In this document: one piece after another, positions 1 to 6,524 of the stretch
Numbering within the stretch: position 1 is the stretch's first letter
How the letters are laid out: each line of letters begins with the position of its first letter
Assembly (NCBI GenBank): GCA_003132645.1
Contig: PKYM01000273.1
Location: forward strand, 1-13,144
Origin: Actinomycetota bacterium
GTDB taxonomy: Bacteria; Actinomycetota; Thermoleophilia; UBA2241
Direction of reading: 5' to 3'
DNA length: 13,144 nt
Notes under the pieces: model-generated
What the model was told of the DNA's origin: nothing
Database searches by the model: none
The model's input: only the letters and a program-made list of their open reading frames with translations
Made by a program: the position numbers and the translations under genes

Positions 1-47
1 GCTGTGGCGGCGCCTCGGCCGCGCCGCGGCCGAGGCGCCGCCACAGC
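1..47. repeat. Perfect 22-bp inverted repeat with 3-base loop at the window edge
   Basis: Bases 1-22 are the exact reverse complement of 26-47, with GCC (23-25) between them. The repeat is fully GC-rich and lies within the last 16 codons of the ecfA2 frame. Because it begins at base 1, it may continue outside the window. It could be a hairpin encoded in the gene or a fold-back artefact at a read or contig end. Confidence 0.9.
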
Positions 48-829
48 TCGACCACGAACGGCGGCTTGAGCCGGTGGGCCAGGAGCACGTCCTCGCCCCC
101 GGCGCCGAACCGCCAGGGCCCGGCGTCGACCACCGCCCCCTCGTCCAGGATGACGCGGCCCTCACAAAGCGCGAAGGCGCGATCGACGTCGTGAGTCGCC
201 AGCACAAGACCCATGCCGCCGGCCCGCAGGCCGCGCAGGATGTCTTCGAGCTCGCGACGCGAGGCCGGGTCGAGGCTCACGAACGGCTCGTCCAGCAACA
301 GCACGCCGGGGCGCATGGCCAGCACCCCGGCCAGCGCCAGGCGACGCTGCTCGCCGCCCGACAGCGAGTACGGATGGCGCGCGCCAAAGCGGTCGGCCGG
401 CAGGCCGACCGCCGCCAGGGCGCGCGTCGCCGCCGCGTCCACCTCGGCCTCTGACCAGCCGAGCTGTCGCGGCCCGAAAGCCACGTCGTCGTGGCAGGTC
501 GCCGCGAAGAGCTGCATCTCGGGCATCTGGAACACGAGCCCGATACGCCGCTCGCGCTCCTCGTGGCCCGGCTGCCCGGCCGCCAGCCCATCGAGCAGCA
601 CGCGCCCGGCGTCGGGTACGAGCAAGCCGCGCAGCAACTGCAGCAGCGTCGATTTGCCCGATCCGGTGGGGCCGAGCAGGGCTATGCTGGCGCCGGCCGG
701 CAGCCGCAGGTCGACAGCGCGCAACGCCGCGATCGTGGTCGCCCCCTCGTCGTAGGAAAACGACAGACCTTCGCAGGCGATGTCTGGGGCGGCCTTGGCG
801 GCGCGGACGGCCTCGGGGCGCAGGTTCAC
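1..829 (-). CDS. ecfA2: ECF transporter ATPase EcfA2 (3' end outside window)
   Basis: An ABC ATPase frame of 276 codons is open to the left edge, so the stop is not seen. It has Walker A GPTGSGKST (53-61), Q-loop FQMPEMQLFAATCHDDVAFGP (100-120), which is the EcfA2 pattern, signature LSGGE (156-160), Walker B VLLLDEP (176-182) with E181, D-loop SLDP and an intact switch histidine H213 (ATHDVD). The C-terminal HRLKPPFVVELWRRL also fits EcfA2. The GTG start overlaps the ecfA1 stop as GTGA, and GGTGAG precedes it; the first 16 or so residues are extra to the family. ecfT would be expected just beyond the window. The last 47 bases form a perfect inverted repeat, so the C-terminal residues may not be reliable. 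Confidence 0.93.
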   Translation of the reverse strand, partial: MNLRPEAVRAAKAAPDIACEGLSFSYDEGATTIAALRAVDLRLPAGASIALLGPTGSGKSTLLQLLRGLLVPDAGRVLLDGLAAGQPGHEERERRIGLVFQMPEMQLFAATCHDDVAFGPRQLGWSEAEVDAAATRALAAVGLPADRFGARHPYSLSGGEQRRLALAGVLAMRPGVLLLDEPFVSLDPASRRELEDILRGLRAGGMGLVLATHDVDRAFALCEGRVILDEGAVVDAGPWRFGAGGEDVLLAHRLKPPFVVELWRRLGRGAAEAPPQ

Positions 830-1650
830 GGCGTGCTCACCAGGGCCGCCACGAGATCGTCGAGCGTGAGCGGAAGCTCGGTCAGGGCGCCGCGCGCCAT
901 CAGCCCCAGGCCGACCTCGGCGGCGGGCGGCAGGCCCAGCGACAACTCGCCCAGCAGCGCGGTGTCGGCAAAGAGGGCGGCGGGCCGCGCGTCGAAGACC
1001 GTGCGGCCCGCCGCCAGAGCCACGACCCGATCGGCGAGCAGCACCTCGTCCATCTCCTGGGTCACGAGCACGACCGTCATGCCGGCGTCGGCCTCGCGAC
1101 GGACCGCGGCCAGCACCTCGTCGCGACCAGCCGGGTCGAGCATCGCGGTCGGCTCGTCCAATACCAGCACGCGACGCGGTATGGCCAGCACTCCGGCCAG
1201 CGCGGTCCGCTGGCGCTGGCCTCCGGACAGCAGATGCGGCTCGCGGGTGCGCAAACCGTCGAGTCCGAAGCGCGTCAGCGTCTCGTCGACGCGCCGGGCG
1301 ATCTCGGGCGACGGGAGCGCCAGATTCTCGAGCCCGAACGCCAGATCCTCTTCGACGGTCGACCCGACTATCTGGTTATCCGGATTCTGGAACAGCACCC
1401 CGACGTCGCGACGCACGGCGAAATGGCCGTCGTCGCTGCGGAGGTCGTGCCCGCACACCTCGGCGAGCGCGGCTCCCGCGGGACGCGAAAGCCCACCGAG
1501 AAGGCGCGCGAGGGTCGACTTGCCCGAACCATTGGCGCCCACCACGGCCACGAACTCGCCCTCGCCCACGGCGAGGTCGACGTCGCACAGGGCATCGGCG
1601 GCGGCGCCCGCGTAGCGGTAGCGCAACCCCCGGACGTCGATCAGCGGCAC
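826..1650 (-). CDS. ecfA1: ECF transporter ATPase EcfA1 (GTG start; switch His replaced by Gln)
   Basis: This encodes a 274-residue ABC ATPase that would pair with EcfA2 to power EcfT and exchangeable S components for uptake of vitamins or metal ions. It shows Walker A GANGSGKST (38-46), the Q-loop FQNPDNQIVGSTVEEDLAFG (87-106) typical of EcfA1/CbiO, signature LSGGQ (141-145), Walker B VLVLDEP (161-167) with catalytic E166, and a D-loop. The switch position, usually TH, reads VTQEMDEV, so residue 198 is Gln. GTG is the start, with GGGGAG 7 bases upstream. The family tail after the ATPase core is present. The substrate cannot be told without the S component. It overlaps ecfA2 by four bases. 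Confidence 0.93.
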   Translation of the reverse strand: MPLIDVRGLRYRYAGAAADALCDVDLAVGEGEFVAVVGANGSGKSTLARLLGGLSRPAGAALAEVCGHDLRSDDGHFAVRRDVGVLFQNPDNQIVGSTVEEDLAFGLENLALPSPEIARRVDETLTRFGLDGLRTREPHLLSGGQRQRTALAGVLAIPRRVLVLDEPTAMLDPAGRDEVLAAVRREADAGMTVVLVTQEMDEVLLADRVVALAAGRTVFDARPAALFADTALLGELSLGLPPAAEVGLGLMARGALTELPLTLDDLVAALVSTP

Positions 1651-1691
1651 GCCGTCACTCCCCTGGCAGTCGTTTCTTGGCCGAAAACGGC

Positions 1692-1728
1692 GTGGGGGCG
1701 GGGGCGCCTACGGCGCCCCCGCCCCCAC
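1692..1728 (-). terminator. Probable intrinsic terminator after rplQ
   Basis: Bases 1692-1708 and 1712-1728 form a perfect 17-bp stem, almost all G:C, with a 3-base loop. On the minus strand it is followed after GCCG by TTTT and then CGGC. The U-tract is therefore short, and it forms the loop of a second 4-bp hairpin at 1680-1691. A third small hairpin (5-bp stem, 4-base loop) lies at 1731-1744. The position between rplQ and ecfA1 suggests it ends or attenuates the ribosomal transcript. The rest of the 110-bp gap shows only the ecfA1 ribosome binding site. Confidence 0.7.
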
Positions 1729-1760
1729 GACACCATCCTTGGTGACGGCGCGCGACCGGG

Positions 1761-2111
1761 TTAGACCAACTCGAGGTAGGCCATCTCGCAAGCGTCGCCC
1801 GGGCGTGGCCCCAGCCTGATGATGCGAGTGTAGCCGCCACTGCGGTCGGCGTAGCGCGGCGCCACGTCGTTGAACAGCTTGTAGACGATCTGCTTGTTGC
1901 GCAGCTTGGCGATCGCCAGGCGGCGGGCAGCGAGGTCGCCACGCTTGCCGAGCGTGATCGCCTGCTCGACCAGCGACTGCGCCTCTTTGGCGCGCGCCTG
2001 GCTGCACTTGATCTTCTCGTGCGTGAGCACGGCGACGGCCAAGCCGCTCAGCAGCGCCTTGCGATGGCTCGGCGGCATGTTGAACTTACGGCCCTGGTTC
2101 TGGTGGCGCAT
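1761..2111 (-). CDS. rplQ: 50S ribosomal protein L17
   Basis: The 116-residue L17 starts [43 protein letters not shown], the family signature, and ends with YTRIIRLGPRPGDACEMAYLELV, the conserved C-terminus. L17 lies beside the exit tunnel. Its length is the short bacterial form (E. coli has 127 with a tail). It is coupled to rpoA through a TGATG junction with a GGTGAGGA Shine-Dalgarno sequence in rpoA. It is the last gene of the ribosomal block; a strong hairpin follows 33 bp after its stop. Confidence 0.98.
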   Translation of the reverse strand: MRHQNQGRKFNMPPSHRKALLSGLAVAVLTHEKIKCSQARAKEAQSLVEQAITLGKRGDLAARRLAIAKLRNKQIVYKLFNDVAPRYADRSGGYTRIIRLGPRPGDACEMAYLELV

Positions 2112-3055
2112 CAGTCCTCACCCCGTAGCGACAAGCCTCGCTCGTCGAGCTTCTCTTTGACCTCGTCGATGCTCTTCTTGCCGAAGTTCGGGATGTTCAG
2201 CAGCTCGGCTTCGGTCTTGGTGACCAGGTCGCCGACCGTCTGGATCCCCTCGCGCTTGAGACAGTTGTACGAGCGCACGCCGAGTTCGAGCTCCTCGATC
2301 AGCACGTCGTCCATGCCGCTGCCGGCCGCGACTCCGATGCCTTCGATGGGAAACTCGTCGACGGCCCGCTGGCGGTCTGGGTCGGTGAAGATCTGCAGCC
2401 GATCGACGAGCAGCTCGGCGGCCTGGCGCAGCGCCTCTTCGGGGGTGATGGCGCCGTTGGTCACGACGTCGAGGATGAGCTTGTCGTAGTCGGTGCGCTG
2501 GCCGACGCGGGCGCTCTCGACGATGTACGAGACGCGCTTGATGGGGCTGAAGATCGAGTCGATCGGCATGACGCCGATGACCGTCTCGTCGGACTTGTTG
2601 CCCTCGGCAGAAACGTAGCCGGTGCCACGCCTGATGTTGAGCGTCATCTCGATGATGCCGCTGCCCGACAACGAAGCGATGTAGTGGTCGGGGTTCAGCA
2701 CCTCGAGTTCGGCCGGGACGTCGATATCGGCGGCCACGACCTTGCCCGGCTTGTCTTTGACGAGCCGTACCTGGACCTCGTCGAGCTCGCCGTGCAGGCG
2801 GCAGATGATGCCCTTGAGGTTGAGAATGACGTCGGTGACGTCCTCTTTTAAGCCCGGCAAGGTGGAGAACTCGTGTGAGACTCCTTCGATCTTGACCGAA
2901 CTCACCGCGGCGCCCTCGAGCGACGACAGAAGGACACGCCGCAAGGCGGTGCCGAACGTGTGCCCAAAACCCCGATCGAGCGGCTCTACGTCGAAACGCG
3001 TGCGGTTGGTCGCCACCTGCTCACGGGTAATGGTGGGCATCTGGAAGGTAAGCAA
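2111..3055 (-). CDS. rpoA: DNA-directed RNA polymerase subunit alpha (TTG start)
   Basis: Alpha dimerises to nucleate polymerase assembly and its C-terminal domain contacts UP elements and activators. The 314-residue product has the N-terminal domain ([23 protein letters not shown], about residues 29-51) and a complete C-terminal domain from about 258: [19 protein letters not shown] with R261, N264 and C265, and FGKKS at 291-295, the residues that bind DNA in E. coli alpha. The start is TTG at 3055: AGGAGG lies four bases before it, and [13 protein letters not shown] fits the MLxxQxPT start of actinobacterial alphas. The ATG five codons later would leave the Shine-Dalgarno sequence 20 bases away. 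TGA overlaps the rplQ ATG (TGATG). Confidence 0.97.
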   Translation of the reverse strand: MLTFQMPTITREQVATNRTRFDVEPLDRGFGHTFGTALRRVLLSSLEGAAVSSVKIEGVSHEFSTLPGLKEDVTDVILNLKGIICRLHGELDEVQVRLVKDKPGKVVAADIDVPAELEVLNPDHYIASLSGSGIIEMTLNIRRGTGYVSAEGNKSDETVIGVMPIDSIFSPIKRVSYIVESARVGQRTDYDKLILDVVTNGAITPEEALRQAAELLVDRLQIFTDPDRQRAVDEFPIEGIGVAAGSGMDDVLIEELELGVRSYNCLKREGIQTVGDLVTKTEAELLNIPNFGKKSIDEVKEKLDERGLSLRGED

Positions 3056-3109
3056 CTGGCCTCCTGTGGATTCTCTGGTCGGCGTCGAGCCGGGAGAGCT
3101 TGGGGTCGA

Positions 3110-3730
3110 CTACTTCGAGTACAGCTCGACGATGAGCTGCTCCTGCACCGGCGCGGAGATCTCGCTCCGCTCGGGGAACCGCAGGATCTTGCCCGTCAGG
3201 TTGTCGTGGTCGGCCTGCAGCCAGGGCGCCACGGACGCGGTGAGGTCGGTGGCCGCGCGGATAGTGCTGACCGCCTTGCTCGTCGATTTGACCGAGATGA
3301 CGTCGTTGGGCCGCACCTGGTAGGACGGGATGTCGACCTTCTTGCCGTTGACAAGGAAATGCGCGTGGCGCACGAGCTGGCGAGCCTGACGGCGCGACGC
3401 GCCGAAGCCCAGCCGGTAGACTACATTGTCGAGCCGGATCTCGAGCAGCCGCAGGAGGTTCTCGCCGGTGATGCCCTGCTGGCCGCTGGCCACCACGTAG
3501 TAGTGACGGAACTGCTTTTCGAGCACCTGGTAGAAGCGTCGGGCCTTCTGCTTTTCGCGCAGCTGCAGCAGATACTCGGACTGTTTGATGCGCCCGCGAC
3601 CGTGCTCGCCCGGCGGGTACGCGCGCCGTTCGACCGCGCACTTGTCGGTGAAGCACCTCTCGCCCTTGAGAAAGAGCTTCATGCCTTCGCGGCGGCACTG
3701 CTTGCACTGCGGTGATAGATCTCGCGCCAT
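3110..3730 (-). CDS. rpsD: 30S ribosomal protein S4, zinc-finger form
   Basis: The 206-residue S4 carries four cysteines near its N-terminus (C9, C12, C26, C31), matching the zinc-binding S4 of Thermus and many Gram-positive relatives rather than the cysteine-free form. The [10 protein letters not shown] motif (about residues 39-48) and the S4 RNA-binding domain ([44 protein letters not shown], about 96-139) are intact. S4 nucleates 16S 5'-domain assembly and meets S5 at the mRNA entry. Its place between rpsK and rpoA is the actinobacterial arrangement. In E. coli S4 also represses this operon; no such site could be recognised here. Confidence 0.98.
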   Translation of the reverse strand: MARDLSPQCKQCRREGMKLFLKGERCFTDKCAVERRAYPPGEHGRGRIKQSEYLLQLREKQKARRFYQVLEKQFRHYYVVASGQQGITGENLLRLLEIRLDNVVYRLGFGASRRQARQLVRHAHFLVNGKKVDIPSYQVRPNDVISVKSTSKAVSTIRAATDLTASVAPWLQADHDNLTGKILRFPERSEISAPVQEQLIVELYSK

Positions 3731-3747
3731 GACCAGCCCTCGCTTCG

Positions 3748-4146
3748 CTAGACCCGGCGCCGCTTACGCGGGCGGCAGCCGTTGTGCGGGACCGGCGTCA
3801 CGTCTTTGACGCCGAGGATCTCGAGCCCTGCAGCCTGCAGGGAGCGAATAGCCGTCTCGCGACCGGATCCTGGACCGCGCACGAAGACTTCGACCTTCTG
3901 GAGCCCGTGCTCCATGCCCTTGCGAGCGGCCGACTCGGCAGTGACCTGCGCCGCGAACGGCGTGCTCTTGCGCGAGCCCTTGAAACCGACCGCGCCGGCA
4001 CTCTCCCAGGCGATGACGTTACCCTCTTTGTCGGTGAGCGTCACCAGTGTGTTGTTAAACGAGGTCTTGATATGTGCCTGGCCGATGGCGATGTTCTTGC
4101 GAACCTTGCGCCGCTGGCGTCCTTTGGCTCTCTGCGGTCTTGCCAC
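3748..4146 (-). CDS. rpsK: 30S ribosomal protein S11 (GTG start)
   Basis: The 132-residue S11 (E. coli 129) has the [37 protein letters not shown] segment (about residues 13-50), [18 protein letters not shown], the [20 protein letters not shown] motif, and the highly conserved end [19 protein letters not shown]11 lies on the 30S platform at the mRNA exit, near the Shine-Dalgarno helix. The start is GTG, 36 bp after rpsM, with GGAGGT about 10 bases upstream. An 8-bp inverted repeat at 3826-3842 is inside the coding sequence and appears incidental. Confidence 0.98.
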   Translation of the reverse strand: MARPQRAKGRQRRKVRKNIAIGQAHIKTSFNNTLVTLTDKEGNVIAWESAGAVGFKGSRKSTPFAAQVTAESAARKGMEHGLQKVEVFVRGPGSGRETAIRSLQAAGLEILGVKDVTPVPHNGCRPRKRRRV

Positions 4147-4182
4147 GCTGTTTTCGACCTCCGGGTCGTTACTCGCTTGCGG

Positions 4183-4557
4183 TTATTTCTTGCTGCGGCG
4201 CGCGCCCACGGTCTTCTTGGGACCCTTGCGCGTGCGTGCATTGGTCTTGGTGCGCTGGCCGTTGACCGGCATGCCGCGACGGTGGCGGATGCCACGGTAG
4301 CAACCGATGTCCATGAGCCGCTTGATGTTCTGTGAGCGCTCACGGCGCAAGTCGCCTTCGACGGTGACGGAACCGTCGATCGCCTCGCGCAGGCGCACGA
4401 CTTCTTCTTCAGTCAGGTCGCGGACCTTGGTGTCGGGATCGATGCCGAGCTTCACGAGAATGGTCTTCGAGGTCGACCGGCCGACGCCGTAGATGTAGGT
4501 GAGACCGATCTCGACCCGCTTTTGCGGCGGGATGTTGACGCCGGCGATACGTGCCAT
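4183..4557 (-). CDS. rpsM: 30S ribosomal protein S13
   Basis: This encodes a 124-residue S13 (E. coli 118) beginning [21 protein letters not shown]. The helix-two-turn-helix region ([17 protein letters not shown]), the conserved [27 protein letters not shown] block (about residues 85-112) and the basic tail [11 protein letters not shown] are all present. S13 is in the 30S head, forms bridges B1a/B1b to the 50S (the latter with L5), and its basic tail contacts tRNA. The ATG is three bases after the rpmJ stop. It opens the alpha-type gene block. Confidence 0.98.
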   Translation of the reverse strand: MARIAGVNIPPQKRVEIGLTYIYGVGRSTSKTILVKLGIDPDTKVRDLTEEEVVRLREAIDGSVTVEGDLRRERSQNIKRLMDIGCYRGIRHRRGMPVNGQRTKTNARTRKGPKKTVGARRSKK

Positions 4558-4560
4558 CTG

Positions 4561-4674
4561 TTACCCCTGCCTCTGCCGGTGCCGCGGGTTGCTACAGATC
4601 ACCTGGACCACCCCGTGGCGGCGTATGACCTTGCACTTCTCGCAGATCGGCTTGACTGATGCTCTGACCTTCAT
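4561..4674 (-). CDS. rpmJ: 50S ribosomal protein L36, zinc form
   Basis: This is a 37-residue protein, [20 protein letters not shown] and onwards, the exact usual length of L36. The zinc ligands C11, C14, C27 and H32 are all present, so it is the zinc-binding (C+) form. L36 stabilises 23S rRNA near the base of the L7/L12 stalk region. GAGGAAGG lies 1-3 bases from the ATG, a close but strong Shine-Dalgarno sequence. The stop TAA is separated from the rpsM ATG by three bases. The infA-rpmJ-rpsM order is standard. Confidence 0.98.
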   Translation of the reverse strand: MKVRASVKPICEKCKVIRRHGVVQVICSNPRHRQRQG

Positions 4675-4745
4675 GCCTTCCTCACTTGAACGCGCCATAG
4701 GCCCCCGAGCTGGCGGGCCTGGCTCCCGATCACCGGTTCGAGCGG

Positions 4746-5000
4746 CTACTTGAACCTGTAAGTGATTCTGCCGCGCTTGAGGTCGTAGGGCGAAAGTTCG
4801 ACCTTCACGCGATCGCCGGGCAGGATGCGGATGTAGTTCATGCGCATCTTGCCGGAGATGTGGGCAAGTACCTCGTGTTTGTTGTCGAGGAGGACTCTGA
4901 ACATGGTGTTCGGCAGGGCCTCAACTACTTCACCCTCAATCTCTATCGCTTCTTCTTTATTGCCCAATGCTCCCCGATGTTCGCGAACGCGGCCGCTCAT
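4746..5000 (-). CDS. infA: Translation initiation factor IF-1
   Basis: The core [20 protein letters not shown] through [38 protein letters not shown] is an almost perfect IF1 OB-fold. IF1 binds the 30S A site during initiation. From the ATG at 5000 the protein has 84 residues, 12 more than the usual 72. A TTG at 4967 (leading into [11 protein letters not shown]) would give 73 residues, the family length, but the nearest purine run, GGGGAG, is only two bases before it. No good Shine-Dalgarno sequence precedes the ATG either, so the start is unsettled. The gene is 45 bp after map and 71 bp before rpmJ. Confidence 0.95.
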   Translation of the reverse strand: MSGRVREHRGALGNKEEAIEIEGEVVEALPNTMFRVLLDNKHEVLAHISGKMRMNYIRILPGDRVKVELSPYDLKRGRITYRFK

Positions 5001-5027
5001 GATACCACAGCGGTTTTGTCGAGTCGA
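4999..5027 (-). promoter_or_regulatory. Weak sigma-70-like promoter candidate for infA and downstream genes
   Basis: A TATCAT hexamer (5/6 match to the -10 consensus) at 5004-4999 lies 17 bases after TCGACT (4/6 match to the -35) at 5027-5022. It would start transcription a few bases inside the longer infA reading frame, which would require the TTG start at 4967. The map-infA gap is a plausible place for a secondary promoter, but such matches also arise by chance. Treat it as a candidate only. Confidence 0.2.
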
Positions 5028-5045
5028 GGTCGCCGGCTGCGCCGG

Positions 5046-5834
5046 TCAGGCGCGCACCGTCTGACCGGCGCCGCCCATCACCTCGCTCGTCCTGCGCGTG
5101 AGCACCCGCGGCCCGGAGGCCGTCAGCGCCACGGTGTGTTCGAAGTGTGCCGACAGCGAGCCGTCGGTGCTGAAGATGCTCCAGCGGTCGTTGCCGACAT
5201 AGACGTCGTGGTCACCCAGGTTGACCATGGGCTCGATCGCGAACACCATGCCTTCTTCGAGGCGCGGACCCTTGCCGGCCGGCCCGTAGTTGGGGATCTG
5301 CGGCTCCTCGTGCATCTCGCGCCCGACACCGTGGCCCACGAGCGAACGCACCACGCTGAAGCCGGCCGCCTCGACGACCTCCTGCACGGCATGCGACACG
5401 TCGCCGAGCCGGTTGCCGATCCGGCAGGCGCCGATGGCCGCTTCGAGTGAGCGCCGCGTGACGTCGAGCAGGCGCAGCGCTTCGGGGCCCACCTCGCCGA
5501 CCGGCACGGTCAGCGCCGAGTCAGCCACATACCCGTCGAGAGTGACGCCCACGTCGAGGCTCAGGATGTCGCCCTCGGCGACGACATACGGACCCGGGAT
5601 GCCGTGCACCACCATGTCGTTGGGGGAGGCGCAGATCGAGCCCGGAAAGCCACGGTAGCCGAGAAAGGTCGGCAGGCCGCCGCGGCCGCGGATGTACTCC
5701 TCGGCCATGCCGTCGAGCTCTACCGTCGTGATGCCTGCCACCACCGCGCCGGCGAGCTGGTCGAGACAGTCGGCGAGGATCGTGCCCGCCGCGGCGATGC
5801 GGCGGACCTCAGCCTCTGACTTGCGGACGATCAT
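5046..5834 (-). CDS. map: Type I methionine aminopeptidase
   Basis: The enzyme removes N-terminal Met from nascent proteins at the ribosome. The 262-residue product has the pita-bread fold with all five metal ligands visible: D94 (SLDVG), D105 (VADSA), H168 (VGHGVG), E201 (AIEPM) and E232 (FEHTV). The active-site H77 (VVHGIP) is also present. There is no N-terminal zinc-finger or SH3-binding extension, so it is the short type Ia-like form. The open frame extends further upstream, but the ATG at 5834 overlaps the adk stop as ATGA and gives the conserved MIVRKSEAEVRRIAAAG start. The last 20 or so residues are a non-conserved tail. Confidence 0.97.
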   Translation of the reverse strand: MIVRKSEAEVRRIAAAGTILADCLDQLAGAVVAGITTVELDGMAEEYIRGRGGLPTFLGYRGFPGSICASPNDMVVHGIPGPYVVAEGDILSLDVGVTLDGYVADSALTVPVGEVGPEALRLLDVTRRSLEAAIGACRIGNRLGDVSHAVQEVVEAAGFSVVRSLVGHGVGREMHEEPQIPNYGPAGKGPRLEEGMVFAIEPMVNLGDHDVYVGNDRWSIFSTDGSLSAHFEHTVALTASGPRVLTRRTSEVMGGAGQTVRA

Positions 5835-6523
5835 GGCCGCTGGCCGTCGTCCAGCCGCTTGGCCGAGGCGAGCACCTTCTCGACATCGGCGAAGACCTGA
5901 TCGGGGTTGCGACCGCCGCCGAACACAGTCGAGAGGATGCCCTGGTCGCGGTAGTAGCCGGTGAGCGGCGCGGTCTGGCGGGCGTAGACCTGCAGACGGT
6001 TGCGCACCGTCGTCTCGTTGTCGTCGTCGCGCTGGAACAGCTCGCCGCCGCAGACGTCGCAGACGCCCTCGACCTTGGGGGCGTCGAAGACCACGTTGTA
6101 GCCACGACCGCAGGAGCGACACGCGCGCCGGCCGGCGAGCCGCTGGACGAGCTCCTCGTCGGGCACGTCGATCAGCAGAACGAGGGTGAGCGCGCGTCCT
6201 GCGCCGGCCAGCATCTCGTCGAGGGCGGCCGCCTGGAAGAGCGTGCGCGGAAAGCCGTCGAGCATGAAGCCGGCGATCGTGTCGGGCTCGGTCAGGCGCT
6301 CGCGGATGATGCCGATCACGATCTCGTCGGGCACGAGGTCGCCTGCGTCCATGAAGCGTTTGGCGGCCGCGCCGAGCTCGGTGCCGGCCTTCACGGAGCC
6401 CCGCAGGATCTCGCCGGTCGAGATGTGGGACAGGTCGAAGGCCGGCGCGATACGCTCGGCCTGCGTGCCCTTGCCCGACCCCGGCGCGCCCAGCAGCACG
6501 ATGTCGAGAGGGCTGTTGGCCAT
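5831..6523 (-). CDS. adk: Adenylate kinase, zinc-LID type
   Basis: The enzyme interconverts ATP + AMP and 2 ADP in the cytosol. The 230-residue protein has the P-loop GAPGSGKGT (residues 12-20), the AMP-site segments HISTGEILR (33-41) and DGFPRT (89-94), and a long-form LID. The LID carries cysteines 135, 138, 155 and 158 (CX2C-X16-CX2C), the structural zinc site common in Gram-positive enzymes. RDDD at 165-168 follows the LID. The length is slightly above the usual 214-220 because of both ends. The ATG is one base after the secY stop and the TGA overlaps the map ATG by four bases (ATGA), so secY, adk and map are probably translated together. Confidence 0.98.
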   Translation of the reverse strand: MANSPLDIVLLGAPGSGKGTQAERIAPAFDLSHISTGEILRGSVKAGTELGAAAKRFMDAGDLVPDEIVIGIIRERLTEPDTIAGFMLDGFPRTLFQAAALDEMLAGAGRALTLVLLIDVPDEELVQRLAGRRACRSCGRGYNVVFDAPKVEGVCDVCGGELFQRDDDNETTVRNRLQVYARQTAPLTGYYRDQGILSTVFGGGRNPDQVFADVEKVLASAKRLDDGQRP

Positions 6524-6524
6524 G

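Noticed and set aside
491..1615. A 374-codon plus-strand open frame opposite ecfA1 and ecfA2
   Set aside because: Ser/Arg/Ala/Thr-rich shadow translation of two well supported ATPase genes; no family resemblance and no support from context.
3056..3109. 54-bp rpsD-rpoA gap, considered for a promoter or S4-binding structure
   Set aside because: Only the rpoA ribosome binding site is clear; no convincing promoter hexamers or stable stem were found by eye.
3826..3842. 8-bp inverted repeat with a 1-base centre in rpsK
   Set aside because: It falls within the conserved SLQAAG coding segment, has too short a loop to fold fully, and is not next to a gene boundary; chance at this GC content.
4699..4720. 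6-bp stem with a 10-base loop between infA and rpmJ, considered as a terminator
   Set aside because: The stem is short and no U-tract follows on the minus strand, and the operon continues directly into rpmJ with a strong ribosome binding site. Nothing else stands out in this 71-bp gap.
5290..5658. Plus-strand open frames opposite map
   Set aside because: Composition and position match antisense shadows of the methionine aminopeptidase gene.
5835..6122. Upstream extension of the map reading frame into adk
   Set aside because: Arg-rich shadow of the adk coding sequence; the ATGA junction and the family N-terminus fix the map start at 5834.
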